64,000 nucleotides of DNA from the NCBI RefSeq assembly GCF_010672525.1, contig NZ_JAAHGH010000003.1, forward strand, positions 1 to 64,000, given 5' to 3'. A program made the position numbers and the translations under genes. The DNA is from Okeania sp. SIO2B3. GTDB lineage: Bacteria; Cyanobacteriota; Cyanobacteriia; Cyanobacteriales; Microcoleaceae. Positions 16,958 through 26,635 of the stretch are shown in pieces. Each line of letters starts with the position of its first letter. The first letter of the stretch is position 1. The notes under the pieces are model-generated. The model was not told the DNA's origin and ran no database searches. It saw nothing but the letters and a program-made list of their open reading frames with translations.

Positions 16958-18447
16958 TTATGAAAGTGCTTTAATAATCATCTCTTCTACACCAAAATTT
17001 CTTAACTTCTTTTCAACTTGCGAAACAACATTTTTTAAATTGATATACATCAAGAAGTATTTATTTTCTGTCAACTTGTATATTAGTGAATATTTTACAG
17101 CAAATGATAATAAATCTTTTCTTGGTACATCATCAAATTCAAATAGTTTTTGCAGAATTAATTTTCCACCAAAACTAGGTGAATAATTTTGTAATTTAAC
17201 CCATGAATTATGAAATATGTAGTCTTCATTCAAAGCAGGTATCAAACTATATATTAGTGGAAATTGATTGACGGATTTTCTCACATCAGTATGTTTTAAC
17301 ATATAATTGCTTTCTGCTTTAGTTAAATCCGAGACAAAAACGTCAGCATTTCCTAAATAATTTTCTGGAATGCCAACGTTTCTATATCTTAGATTACCAG
17401 GAAAGATAAATCGTTTAATAGGAACAACTGATAAAAATTCAAATAAAGCATCGTTTGTACTATATACTTTTTCTTGATTATCAAGATTTTGATTTTTTCT
17501 CTTAATTAAGTCTAACTTTTCTTTGGTTAAGATACATTCAAGAGAACTCCAATTATTCTTATTTTGAACAAGCATTTTACATATCAAAATAATTGAAGAT
17601 GTTGAATTTAAAAGTTTATCTTTCCATGATAATTTTTTAAAACTTGCAGCAATAAAATCATCTATTTTATTAAAATCTATTGTAAATAATGGTTCAGATT
17701 TAGGAACATATTCTGGGTCTTCGTATGCTTGAGAAAGATATTTTAACAATAGAAAATATGTTCCACCATCTACTATGAGATGATTAACCAGCAGAGTTAC
17801 ACCATAATAATTTTGATTATGATTCAAAATTACATATACTAATGGAGTATCTTGATTAATAGCATCTGAAGAATTTTTGGGAATATTGAATTCATTGTTT
17901 ACCGAAAAATTGGGTTTAAAGCCTCGCCCTTGTAGGGCGACTTTTTATTTTTATGTTAAGTCAATTGAATATATGCTATAGTGTTATTAGTTGCCGGGGG
18001 GCACTCGGAAACTCTAAACGGACGTGGAGGGAAGCGTTAGACTACCGCCAAGGAAGCAGCACCCTGTGAAACGTCAACCCGCCGAGGAGCTACGGCTTAG
18101 TAGGAATCCCCGCGCCTTTAGGCCGGGGAGGATGTCAAATAAGTTTTTGCATCTAATAAATTATCAAGATTTATTTCCTGTTCGTCTAGATCAATTTCTA
18201 TAAAACCCAAACCAGATTTTTGTGGGTTACATACAACTTTTAATGGAGAGAACAATTTCTTTACCAATCTCCCTCCCAAAATTGGCACACTATCTACTAT
18301 TTGTTGAATTGCTATTTTTAATCTATGAGAATCTATTTGATATTTATACCAACTTATTAGACCATAATAGGGCGAACCTCCCGCTTGACTATCCAATTTT
18401 GAAAGTTAATACTCTTGATGCACATTGTTATTTATAATTAATTCCAT
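16958..18447 (-). pseudogene. HXXXD-type acyltransferase, broken twice
   Basis: The start is ATG 18447 with AGGAG 4 nt upstream. The frame reads MELIINNNVHQEY, TAA, LSKLDSQAGGSPYYGLISWY: an in-frame nonsense codon at position 14. It continues to LLDAKTY at 18139, is cut by the 224-bp element at 17915-18138, and resumes in the correct frame with PNFSVNNEF. The motif NHLIVDGG near the middle corresponds to HHxxxDG / HXXXD of condensation-domain-like acyltransferases (PapA, alcohol acyltransferase). The first His is Asn here, so catalysis was doubtful even before decay. The frame is otherwise open to TAA 16958, so inactivation is recent. Confidence 0.8.
17915..18138 (+). mobile_element. 224-bp tnpB-derived miniature element
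   Basis: The left end has TTTAAAGCCTCGCCC-TTGTA-GGGCGA, a hairpin typical of these elements. The right 145 bp align with the tnpB tail and right end at 58-203 (AACGGACGTGGAGG, GCCGAGGAGCTACGG, and the GGCCGGGGAGGATGTCAA terminus). No protein remains. Exact removal rebuilds the acyltransferase frame (DAKTY-PNFSV), which fixes both boundaries. It keeps what an omega-RNA needs, with the guide being the flank from 18139. Confidence 0.85.
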
Positions 18448-18477
18448 TTAGCTCCTGACAATTAAAGAGATACACTA

Positions 18478-18736
18478 ACGTAAGCATTTCCTACGGAATG
18501 CTGTGCAAACAGCTATTAGCTGTCAGCTAGCCTCCGGAGGAGGAACTGCGGACTTCAGCAACAAGACTCTATCTTAAAGGACAGTGTTTAAATTAACAAC
18601 TTACTTTAAGGGTAAGAGAGACAATTTTTGTAGTAAGACAGTTAAATATTGCTTTGACCCTAAACTAAAAGCAATAGCTGTTAACGTAGTTCCTCCGGAG
18701 GAGGCTAGCTAATGGCTGACGGCTGAATGCTTACAT
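18478..18736. mobile_element. R5 miniature element
   Basis: Starts GTAAGCATTTCCTACGGAATG and ends GACGGCTGAATGCTTACA, inverted ends of 8 bp or more, with AGCTATTAGCTGTCAGCT and CCTCCGGAGGAGG hairpins inside. Similar elements are at 44067-44296 (opposite orientation) and 54761-54957. Confidence 0.65.
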
Positions 18737-18776
18737 ACTAACTAATATCCTTTCATATTTAAGACCACCAAAAATT

Positions 18777-19133
18777 TTAACCTACTTGCTCTAAATATTG
18801 ACTAATATCCTCATTAAGCCTAGTAAGTTCAGCTTCAGTAGTAATCCGAATCCGCTCATCTCGTAAAGTAATCAAAACTTTAGCGGCAAAAGGACTAGGC
18901 CAAATATTAGGATTGCAGTATATTTCTAAAAAGACATCTCCTGTATACTGATATTCTGTAGGTTTTTGTGGAGTTGGTTTGCCAGAAATACCAGCAGCAT
19001 TTTTGGCCGCAACAGATTTTAATTGCTGCATTAATTGAGCTATAACACCTTGTAAATTTCTTGCAGCTTCAGGAGAAAATTCAAAAGATATAGATCCTTC
19101 TACCAAATTCAAGGTTAGTTTAGAAGTAGACAT
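18777..19133 (-). CDS. Conserved cyanobacterial protein, unknown
   Basis: 118 residues, cytosolic. SKLTLNLVEGSISFEFSPEAARNLQGVI at the start, a Pro/Lys linker about 50-60, and FLEIYCNPNIWPSPFAAKVLITLRDERIRI in the second half. I know similar hypothetical proteins from cyanobacteria but no function. There is no catalytic motif or metal site. It stands between repeat elements with its own promoter region. Start ATG 19133. Confidence 0.6.
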   Translation of the reverse strand: MSTSKLTLNLVEGSISFEFSPEAARNLQGVIAQLMQQLKSVAAKNAAGISGKPTPQKPTEYQYTGDVFLEIYCNPNIWPSPFAAKVLITLRDERIRITTEAELTRLNEDISQYLEQVG

Positions 19134-19239
19134 AAGAAATTAAATACAAATAAATATATAGAAACTCTTAGCAATATAGAACTATATCACACAACCTCAA
19201 CCTCAAGCTCAATTTACTATTGCAGAATGGCAGAAATAA

Positions 19240-19690
19240 TTAGGGTTTGCGCTTCACTAGTCTTTAAGTAGGGGTAGGAGACAGGAGACAGCTATACTGG
19301 AGAAATGGCTCGGGAGCGAGGAGGTAGAAGTAATACCAAATTCAAAAAAGGTAGTTACATCTTAATTTGTGATTTATTCCTAAAAGAAAAAATTATAAAT
19401 TCCATAAATTCTAAAATTTTCACCTTTTTTCCTCTTTAATATTTATGTTTTTCTTTCCCTGTTGCCTTCCGGAGCTGTTGCCTTCCGGAGCTGTGTCGTC
19501 ACGCTTTGCAATATTTTATGAAATTGGTATAACAATTGTCAATTTGGGATTTTTCTGCCCAACTATGAGCCTAAAATACGCTCCATACATGAGCATAAAA
19601 AGCTGAAAAATTTGCACTGCAATTAGACCCCAAAAAGGAACTTGTCTTTATCTGTCAATGCTTTTAGATTTAATCAGCAATCCCTAATTA
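19240..19690 (-). mobile_element. R1 element with nested R3
   Basis: Outer ends are TTAGGGTTTGCGCTTCAC on the left and GATTTAATCAGCAATCCCTAA on the right. The R3 element at 19333-19532 interrupts it. 19740-19980 holds further repeat text (a GCCCCCCTAACCCCCC tract and an inverted CAACGCCAAAATTTT end), no gene. Confidence 0.65.
19333..19532 (-). mobile_element. R3 miniature element nested in R1
   Basis: ATACCAAATTCAAAAAAGGTAG on the left, TATTTTATGAAATTGGTATA on the right. Inverted relative to 1799-1979, with the same internal TAGTTACATCTTAATTTGTG text. Confidence 0.65.
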
Positions 19691-19996
19691 AATAGAAATT
19701 AACTTAATTAATTTGGGTATTTCTTGACTTAGTACAAAAAATTTTGGCGTTGCTGATTATGGGTATAATTTTGCCCCCCTAACCCCCCAAAATTGGGGGG
19801 AATAAAACTCTAAAAGTCCCCCTTTATTAATCCCCCTCCCTTCCCCCTTTTCAAGGGGGAAGCCAGAGGATGCTGCGCTTTTTGTTGAATGGGATATGCG
19901 CGGGGGCGAAGGCGAGAACCAAACAATCGTGCATTCATACTTCAATTCAGCAACGCCAAAATTTTGCCCCTCAGTCGGTATCAATAAATTAAGTAT

Positions 19997-20527
19997 TTAA
20001 TCAAAGTTAATATCACTACCCATCTTGGCAAAAGTTAAATCAGCAGGATTCATTTGTTCATATATCTCAAACGGTTGATGAATCCAAGGATTATCAGTCA
20101 AATAATCAACATAGTAATTTGGCTCAAATATTGAGCAAGCTTTATACCATAAAACAGCCGTTTTTAATTCTTGAATTTCTTGACTATAATTATCCTGTAG
20201 CCAAACAATAGATTTTTGAATACTAATTCCCGAATCAACTAGGTCATCAACTAACAAAACATGACTACCTAAAGTATCTGTAGTCATAGTCAAATTTTTC
20301 CCAACCTTAATATTACCTCGCTCCTGACCTTTAATACCGCCGTAGGAAAAAGTAGCGAGAATTGCCAAAGGTTTCCTAAAAATGCGACAGAGAATATCTC
20401 CTACTCTTACTCCCCCCCTAGCTAAACAGACAATTTGATTGAACTCCCATTGGGATTGATAAATCTTTGCTGCTAGATATTCAATTGTTTGATGATACTC
20501 TGGCCAAGAGATGTAAATATCACTCAT
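19997..20527 (-). CDS. Phosphoribosyltransferase
   Basis: 176 residues of the type I PRTase fold. The PRPP-binding loop LLVDDLVDSGIS is at 91-102, and CLARGGVRVGD at 34-44 is the early loop. It resembles the hypoxanthine/xanthine phosphoribosyltransferase-like group that converts purine bases to nucleotides. The C-terminal hood (YVDYLTDNPWIHQPFE) is the xanthine PRTase-like ending, but substrate cannot be assigned. Soluble; start ATG 20527. A 12-bp inverted-repeat element begins 23 bp upstream and may carry or displace its promoter. Confidence 0.8.
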   Translation of the reverse strand: MSDIYISWPEYHQTIEYLAAKIYQSQWEFNQIVCLARGGVRVGDILCRIFRKPLAILATFSYGGIKGQERGNIKVGKNLTMTTDTLGSHVLLVDDLVDSGISIQKSIVWLQDNYSQEIQELKTAVLWYKACSIFEPNYYVDYLTDNPWIHQPFEIYEQMNPADLTFAKMGSDINFD

Positions 20528-20550
20528 TTGTGAACTTTAAAATAATAGCG

Positions 20551-20880
20551 ATCGTACCAATTTTATGTGAGGCTGCACAGAATTAGGTATTAGGTGTTAT
20601 GTCAATTTTATCTGAGGTGGCACAGAATTATGCAATTTATTCACTTGTCTATCTCGATCTACAGTCAACTCTCATAAAATATTATTCTATGCGGCTTCAT
20701 ATTAATTTGGTATCATCTAAAAATAGGATGATTTTAATTTTACCTAAAACTGTCACTTGTATTTCAAGCATTATATTTTGTGAAAGAATAGACATCTCTG
20801 AAAATACTCAAGGATACACTGTAACTATCTTTTTGAAGGAGATGTAGCTAATAATATTCAAGATAGTTAATTGGTACGAT
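20551..20880. mobile_element. 330-bp element with perfect 12-bp inverted ends
   Basis: ATCGTACCAATT at 20551-20562 and AATTGGTACGAT at 20869-20880 are perfect inverses. Inside, GTCAATTTTATCTGAGG repeats the left subterminal text (CCAATTTTATGTGAGGC). One open frame at 20599-20847 (82 codons, LPKTVTCISSIIF) almost fills the element but lacks a ribosome site and resembles nothing I know. Either a miniature element or a tiny gene cassette. Confidence 0.5.
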
Positions 20881-21383
20881 AAAATCAGCACTATAGATAC
20901 TTGCTATTAAAATTTAGCTCAAAAATAGCATCTCAAGTTAACTAATTTTTATATTTTTAAGGCTGATTTATTTATACAAAATAAATGTACCTATTTGTAA
21001 TCTGACAATACCACAGATAGTCAATATTATTGGCTCATATTTATGACAATTTCATCTAAATATTTCTTGAGCTACCCGAAATATTTTCACTAATCTAATT
21101 AGATGTTCAACAAAAATACTTTCAGATACTAATTCTTGATTTTGGGCTTTTTTTTAGGGATTTTAATTGCAGGTTATCCAATATAGGCTTGACCACCACT
21201 AAATCTTTGTTTCTGGTCAAAGTTTTGTTTGGTTTCACATTTTCATAAATGCTATAACAATTTTCTACAAACTGAAATTTTGGTGTTATTCAAATGTATG
21301 TTATATATTCCAATGATTTAGAAAAGAGGTGTATTTGATGATATCTATTTTTCTATTATTAGCTAAGTAAAATAGTCAAAGTA
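20881..21383. other. Intergenic, nothing recognised
   Basis: Very AT-rich. I see no gene, repeat end or RNA structure. Confidence 0.4.
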
Positions 21384-21584
21384 TCAATCTGCTATCTTCA
21401 GCCATCCACGCCTAATAGCATGAAGTAATCGATTAATTGCTGTTGTATCTTCTTCACTCAGATTATGATATAAAAATAAACTTCTTAGTTGTTTTCTGTG
21501 CTCTAGAGTCAAAATGCCAGAGCGATAGACTTGGAATACTAACTCTGCAATTATTACTTCTGGTAAAAGGGCTTGATAGTTCAT
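21384..21584 (-). CDS. Small conserved cyanobacterial protein
   Basis: 66 residues, soluble and helical: LLPEVIIAELVFQVYRSGILT, then LRSLFLYHNLSEEDTTAINRLLHAIRRGWLKI. The pattern is familiar from short cyanobacterial hypothetical proteins often found near photosynthesis or light-regulated genes, but I cannot name a function. Single gene with AT-rich flanks. Confidence 0.6.
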   Translation of the reverse strand: MNYQALLPEVIIAELVFQVYRSGILTLEHRKQLRSLFLYHNLSEEDTTAINRLLHAIRRGWLKIAD

Positions 21585-22144
21585 AGCAGTTCATCATAAT
21601 ATACTATTTATAGTTATAGTATTTCCAATTTAACAATAAATAATTGTGACAGATGACTTAACTCCAAGTGATATTTATCTGAAAAATTAGTGATTTATAT
21701 CACTATAGTCAAAATAGAATTCTTTCAGTTAATATATTAAGGATAATATTTTTTTTATTTTAGTGCCAAAATACAACATAATAATTTGCAATCAGTGATT
21801 ACTATATTTTTATTTCAAAAAAACTTGATCGTCAGAAGCAAATCATACAAAAATGATATTAAGTTAGATGATATTAGCGATAATGAACTGTCTGGATCGG
21901 CTATAAATCAATATGGTTCAGTTACAGATTTTTTTTGTCAGTTCTGTCATCTGAAGAGCTACTTTAATGGTTCCATACCTGATGAGTTTTTGTCTTATCT
22001 GTTTGGGCAGCATTCCGTAGGAAACTGTATTGGGCTATAAATCTTGTAATTATCAATATCAATTATTATATTATGCAAAAAGCTCAAGTACGATATGGCA
22101 GTCATTTCAGTTATCAGTTATCAGTACCTCTGCAATAAGGAGGC

Positions 22145-22420
22145 TTGACATCAGGAATAGTCTCTTTTCTATTGGTTGATTGGAGGCCAGCTCCGAGACC
22201 CGCTCTTGACAGAGCCGCTCCGCTGTTAGCGCAGCTTTGCGATAGCAAACGCCATCCCACCCTGCGGGAAGCTACGAAGATAGAACTTCGTTCCGAGATG
22301 CGCGTTTCGCGTCAGCGTTGCGTTACGCCAGTTTTGCGAAGCAAAAGCAAACGACCGCTTTTTATCCCTTTAAAAAGGGAGGCACATACCCACAACTTTT
22401 CGGTAAAAAATATTGATAAA
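22145..22420 (+). repeat. R7 repeat with GC-rich core
   Basis: CTCCGAGACCCGCTCTTGAC, GCCATCCCACCCTGCGGG and TTCCGAGATGCGCGTTTCGC, ending CCTTTAAAAAGGGAGG. The core is far more GC-rich than its surroundings. Related copies are at 33160-33440, 45048-45255 and, inverted, 43625-43850. Frames inside it are not genes. The rest of 21585-22144 is AT-rich; the 84-codon frame at 21786-22040 is unconvincing. Confidence 0.65.
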
Positions 22421-22469
22421 TCTATGATTTGGCATTAGTAAACTATATTTTAAAATCAGCAAGACATAT

Positions 22470-24347
22470 ATGAAAAATCAGCAAAATTCTTATATTAGCA
22501 TAGTAATAATAGCCACTATACTATTAAATTTCATAATCTTAGGATGTCAAAAAAATAGCCAAAAAATACAGGAATTAGATGACAAAAACAATACAACATT
22601 GTTACAACCAAATACTGTAGAAGAAGAAAGTAAATTTCAAGCAAGAAGTTTGGCAATTCGTAAGAAACTAGCAGCCGTAGACTTAGAAGAACTAGATAGT
22701 TGGTGGAGACCAAGAAATATTGGAGATCCTCATAAATATCTACTGCCAGTAATTTTAGCTAGATTAAGTTTAGAAGACACACAAGCAGGAGAACTTTATG
22801 ATCAAGAAAAAACCTGGAAAATTTTATTCCAACTAGATAAAGATAAACCAGACCTTTATCACTTCCGTAGTTATCTAGATGTGCGAATTTTCTTTTTATT
22901 TAGAGAGAAAATGCCATCTGATGTATTAGCATCTTACAAAAGTCAACTACAACGACCGAAAGTCTTCAACTGGATAAAAACTGGAACAGAAAATCATATG
23001 TTTATGCAACGTGCATCCGGTTTAGCATTGATGAATGGAAGTGGTTGGCCTGTAGGAGACCCAGCAAGTGAAGCTACAAATGAGGCATGGTTGCGAGCAG
23101 AACTGAATAAATTTTTAACTATTGGACAAGGAGAATTTCATTCTTCAGTTTATTATGGATATAGTATTGGTGGATTACTTAATATCTATGATTTTGCTGG
23201 CGACCCAGAATTAAAAAAACTGGCAAAAGGTTTACTAGATTGGTATGCAACTAATATGGCACTAAGACTAAGTTGGGGGACTGCTGGAGGTGCAGAAAGT
23301 CGGGGTTTCGATCGCCGTACCTGGAATAGTGGGTTAAGTGCATTAGCATGGATGTGGTGGGGAGAAGGCACTGAAGCTGCAGAAAAAATGACAAATGGTA
23401 CTGCTAGGTTAGCATTGCCAGCAGCTCTAAGCACATATCGTCCTCCAGAACATCTGCGGGCACTAGCTCTTAAACAAGTGCCACTACCATTTCAGCTCAG
23501 AGCAAGTCATCCAATTTACTACAGTTACTCTCAAGGAAACCGCTTATGGGAAAAATTCTATATAACAGAGGATTATAGTTTAGGAACTTTATTAGAGCCT
23601 ACTCGCAGTTATCAAGTTGAGGGTACAATTAGCGCACAATATGTTACTTATAAGTTAGTAGTGCGCGACCCAGAAGGCATTAATAACGCAGTAGTAGGTT
23701 TAGGTGGCACTTATCATGGACCCCAAGCAACTGGACGTAGTCCTGGCGATCAATATGTTCAGCAGAAGGGAGCAGTAATATTTCAGTTAATTCTTAGCGA
23801 TCAAGATTTGCAAGCAGGAGTTCCAGCACAGTCGCATTTAGTCTTGCCAAAGCGTTATGGCGAACCGACAAAATATAAAAATTGGTATATTTGGCGTATT
23901 GAAAATATTTGGTTATGTGCTCGACCTTGGGCAGATGAGGTAAGTCCTGAACCATTATCTCGGAAATATAAAGATTACCAAGCAATGGTTGCTAAAGGAA
24001 AAAAGACAGCTTGGGTTACTGATGTAGCAAGAGTAGCTGATATTGGAGATTTTGAAAGTTTAAAACAGGCTTTGGATAAAACTCTGGTTGATGATAGTGA
24101 ATGGGATAGTCAAGGGCGTTTGAGTTATTTGAGTTTAGCTGGCGATCGCATAGTTATGACATATCAGCAAGATGGTGCTATTGGGGACGCTGTAATTAAT
24201 GGGGAAAAAAGAATTTTACAAAATTGGCCTGTTTTAGAGAGTCCATACACCAAACAAGAGTTGTATAGTGGGTTACTAGAAGTTGATGACCCTAAGCTAG
24301 GTAAATGGCAATTAAGAGGTAAGTTAATGGGTCCAGAATGGGAGTAG
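22470..24347 (+). CDS. Large lipoprotein, polysaccharide-lyase-like
   Basis: 625 residues. A lipoprotein signal ends in the lipobox IILGC with Cys26, so the protein is anchored outside the cytoplasmic membrane. The central part (TENHMFMQRASG near 170, SSVYYGYSIGGLLNIYDFAGD, then WGTAGGAESRGFDRRTWNSG) looks like the helical toroid of polysaccharide lyases or heparinase-like enzymes, with Asn-His and Tyr/Arg positions that could be catalytic. The C-terminal half is beta-rich. I cannot name substrate or family with confidence. It stands alone, followed by G-rich repeats. Confidence 0.6.
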   Translation: MKNQQNSYISIVIIATILLNFIILGCQKNSQKIQELDDKNNTTLLQPNTVEEESKFQARSLAIRKKLAAVDLEELDSWWRPRNIGDPHKYLLPVILARLSLEDTQAGELYDQEKTWKILFQLDKDKPDLYHFRSYLDVRIFFLFREKMPSDVLASYKSQLQRPKVFNWIKTGTENHMFMQRASGLALMNGSGWPVGDPASEATNEAWLRAELNKFLTIGQGEFHSSVYYGYSIGGLLNIYDFAGDPELKKLAKGLLDWYATNMALRLSWGTAGGAESRGFDRRTWNSGLSALAWMWWGEGTEAAEKMTNGTARLALPAALSTYRPPEHLRALALKQVPLPFQLRASHPIYYSYSQGNRLWEKFYITEDYSLGTLLEPTRSYQVEGTISAQYVTYKLVVRDPEGINNAVVGLGGTYHGPQATGRSPGDQYVQQKGAVIFQLILSDQDLQAGVPAQSHLVLPKRYGEPTKYKNWYIWRIENIWLCARPWADEVSPEPLSRKYKDYQAMVAKGKKTAWVTDVARVADIGDFESLKQALDKTLVDDSEWDSQGRLSYLSLAGDRIVMTYQQDGAIGDAVINGEKRILQNWPVLESPYTKQELYSGLLEVDDPKLGKWQLRGKLMGPEWE

Positions 24348-24640
24348 GGGAGTTTGGGGAGTTTGGGGAGAGGGGGAGAGGGGGAAGAGGGGGAAGCACA
24401 GGAAGTCAGGGGAAGAGGGGAAGAGGGGGAAGAGGGGGAAGAGGGGAAGAGGGGGGAGAGGGGGAAGCACAGGAACTCAAAAAAATATAGGGTTGTAAAT
24501 ATTCTCGCTACGACAATGAATTAGCCCTGGGGAGATGGGGAGATTTGTATATTTGCACAATTAAATGTATTTCTGATGAATATTCTCGCTACGACAATGA
24601 ATTAGCCCTGCTTCCAGGAGGGGCAGGGGAGCAGGGAGCA
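24348..24640 (+). repeat. G-rich minisatellite and ATTCTCGCTACGAC repeats
   Basis: 24350-24475 is a run of GGGGGAGAG / GGGGAAGA units on this strand. It is followed by two copies of ATATTCTCGCTACGACAATG with ATTAGCCCTG (about 24500 and 24580). A third copy is at 63018. No gene in 24348-25140. Confidence 0.7.
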
Positions 24641-25145
24641 GGGGAGAAAGGAGGAAAATCATAGTAGCTAAGTAAAACTACTGAAGTTGTCCAAAAAAAT
24701 GTATTTTTCCATACATTTTTTATCCCGAAAAAGCCGAGCTAAAACTTATTCATAACTCGTCTATTTTGTCAAGCTTTATGTTAAGAAAGATGTGGGTAAT
24801 GGATAGCTCTCAGGAGGGGGAGAGTGAGAAAGATTTGGCAATGGCGCATCGGTTGGAACATTTTTTTATATCGAATTCAGCGAACTTGATGTTATACCAA
24901 ATCTCAAAAAGTTTGCTATTTATCTTTAGTAATGGGGAGATGGGGAGATAGGGAGATGGGGAGACGCTCATCAAACATCACATTTGTGAATAGTAATGCT
25001 ATTACAAATTTTTTAGTTATAAACACTAAATGTAGCGTAGCACTATAGTTTTCATCCTAGCTATATAGTATTTTAGCGTTAATTATCTGAATATTTTTCC
25101 GTAATAATTTTTTAACCTATTAAGTTAAGTAATTTGATCCTTCAA

Positions 25146-25673
25146 CCCACATTCCGCACTTCAATTTGTAACATGAAAATTAGTATAAAATCTGTAGCAA
25201 ACTTAAGCATTTATACTATGCAAGTTATCTCAATTACTTTTTTCGTTCATCAAATTCCGAGCAAACAATTAAGCATAAATACTTACTTAATTGGGGTTTG
25301 CTGAAAAAGTCTTTTTGCTCTTTGTAGGAGACAGGAGACAACCCACCCGCGGGCCCCGACCGTGGAGGGGAAGACAGCTATACTGGAGAAATGGGAATGT
25401 AGAGGAGGTAGGAGCGGGCGTTTTGTCCCAAAATTGTTCTGCCCAACTCTTGCACAAAATGCTAGTTTTTTGAGCAATCTTTACCGAAAACAGGCGCACC
25501 CCTTTTAATCTAAAACAGCTAAAACCTTTATCTATCAATGCTTTGATATTTAATCAGCAAGCCCTAATTGTTTACTCAATCACGACAGCTATGATTTTCT
25601 CCTAAATTCTGAGGACTGAGGACTGAGGACTGAGGACTGATTATATACTACATTTTGTGGTGCGGAATGTGGG
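25146..25673. mobile_element. R2 element with perfect 14-bp ends
   Basis: CCCACATTCCGCAC (25146-25159) and GTGCGGAATGTGGG (25660-25673) are perfect inverses. An R1 element sits inside. The homologous stretch at about 3740-3913 lacks that insertion, giving a natural empty site. Confidence 0.8.
25290..25570 (-). mobile_element. R1 element nested in R2
   Basis: Left TTGGGGTTTGCTGAAAAAGTC, right GATATTTAATCAGCAAGCCC, with TAATT on both sides. Absent from the same position in the R2 relic near 3810. Confidence 0.75.
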
Positions 25674-25724
25674 TTCGATACTTACGATAGAATTTAACAA
25701 AAAGTCACAGACAGAAAATTACTT

Positions 25725-26072
25725 ATGCTATTAAAGTCAACCACTAGACATATACATATCTTTGCCGGAGTTATAGAAGACAATGAACTTGTTCCTGATG
25801 ACAAGGTACTAACTCTCGATATAGATCCCGATAACGAACTTAACTGGAATGATACTGCTGTGCAGCAGATTAACAGCAAGTTTGACGACCTGGTAGAATC
25901 TTATAATGGGGAAGATTTAACTGAATACAACCTACGTCGTATAGGTTCCGATCTAGAGCATTTTGTGCGATCGCTATTACAATCAGGTCAAATTAGCTAT
26001 AATCTAGGTGGTCGTGTCAATAACTATAGTCTAGGACTACCAAGAGTAGACATTGACCCAGAAGCTAAATAG
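25725..26072 (+). CDS. ndhM: NDH-1 subunit M
   Basis: 115 residues. NdhM is a peripheral subunit specific to cyanobacterial and chloroplast NDH-1, which carries out respiratory and photosystem I cyclic electron flow in thylakoids. The signature is clear: MLLKSTTRHIHIFA, LTLDIDPDNELNWN, LTEYNLRRIGSDLEHFVRSLLQ, SYNLGGRVNNYSLGLP. The length is normal. Start ATG 25725 is the family start. It lies 50 bp after the R2 element and ends in a hairpin terminator, so it is a single transcription unit whose promoter may lie in the R2 end. Confidence 0.93.
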   Translation: MLLKSTTRHIHIFAGVIEDNELVPDDKVLTLDIDPDNELNWNDTAVQQINSKFDDLVESYNGEDLTEYNLRRIGSDLEHFVRSLLQSGQISYNLGGRVNNYSLGLPRVDIDPEAK

Positions 26073-26097
26073 CATATTAAAATTTAATCTCTAATAT

Positions 26098-26132
26098 AAT
26101 AATCTGATAACATCACTGTTATCGGATTATAT
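26098..26132. terminator. Bidirectional terminator hairpin
   Basis: TAATCTGATAAC / GTTATCGGATTA, 12 bp with one mismatch and a short loop, AT-rich on both sides. It lies between ndhM and the converging minus-strand gene, overlapping the end of the latter. Confidence 0.7.
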
Positions 26133-26402
26133 TTGTGCTCTTCTACTCTGATAATGTTGCAAAAATTGCTTCATAGATATCTGACGATTGGCCATAAATT
26201 GACTCCAAGTACCAGGAAAAAATTCCTCTAGAGTTTCGACTAAAGCAAAAATTTCCAGATTAAGCATTTTATAATATAATTCATGAGAATGTTTGAGTTG
26301 AGTTAACAGCTCATCTATGTCTATCTTAGGAAGTGGCTGTTTGTCATTAGTTTCTTGATTGGTAAAATTACTAAAAGCACCAGAATCAGAATATTTAGAC
26401 AT
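26127..26402 (-). CDS. Small protein, unknown
   Basis: 91 residues from ATG 26402 (MSKYSDSGAF), chosen because GAGG lies 7 nt upstream; the longer open frame to 26555 has a non-conserved-looking hydrophobic N-terminus. Acidic and helical: LPKIDIDELLTQLKHSHELYYKMLNLEIFALVETLEEFFPGTW, then a basic tail. No motif recognised. It converges on ndhM through a shared hairpin. Confidence 0.55.
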   Translation of the reverse strand: MSKYSDSGAFSNFTNQETNDKQPLPKIDIDELLTQLKHSHELYYKMLNLEIFALVETLEEFFPGTWSQFMANRQISMKQFLQHYQSRRAQI

Positions 26403-26635
26403 GAATGACCTCAAATGACTAAAAATAATATATGATAAAATTAGCTTATACAACTGAATAATTGAAATAATATTTATAGTTTGATCAGGAAAACACTTTA
26501 GTAATTTAGATATTTTGAGATAGGTATTGAAATTATGCTGAAAAATCAATAACAAAGACCTAATTCAACTAGCACAAAGAATTAAAGATAAATCTAATTT
26601 ATAAAAGAAATGGCCGAAAGCTGCGAGGACCCTTG

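Noticed and set aside
21786-22040. 84-codon frame upstream of the lipoprotein gene
   Set aside because: No start site signal, odd composition, and its end carries R5-like GCATTCCGTAGGAAA text.
22145-22438. 97-codon frame rich in Arg/Pro
   Set aside because: It translates the GC-rich R7 repeat, and the same DNA at 33160 and 45048 gives broken or different frames.
25283-25538. Overlapping frames at 25283-25538
   Set aside because: They lie inside the nested R1 element; other R1 copies do not keep these frames.
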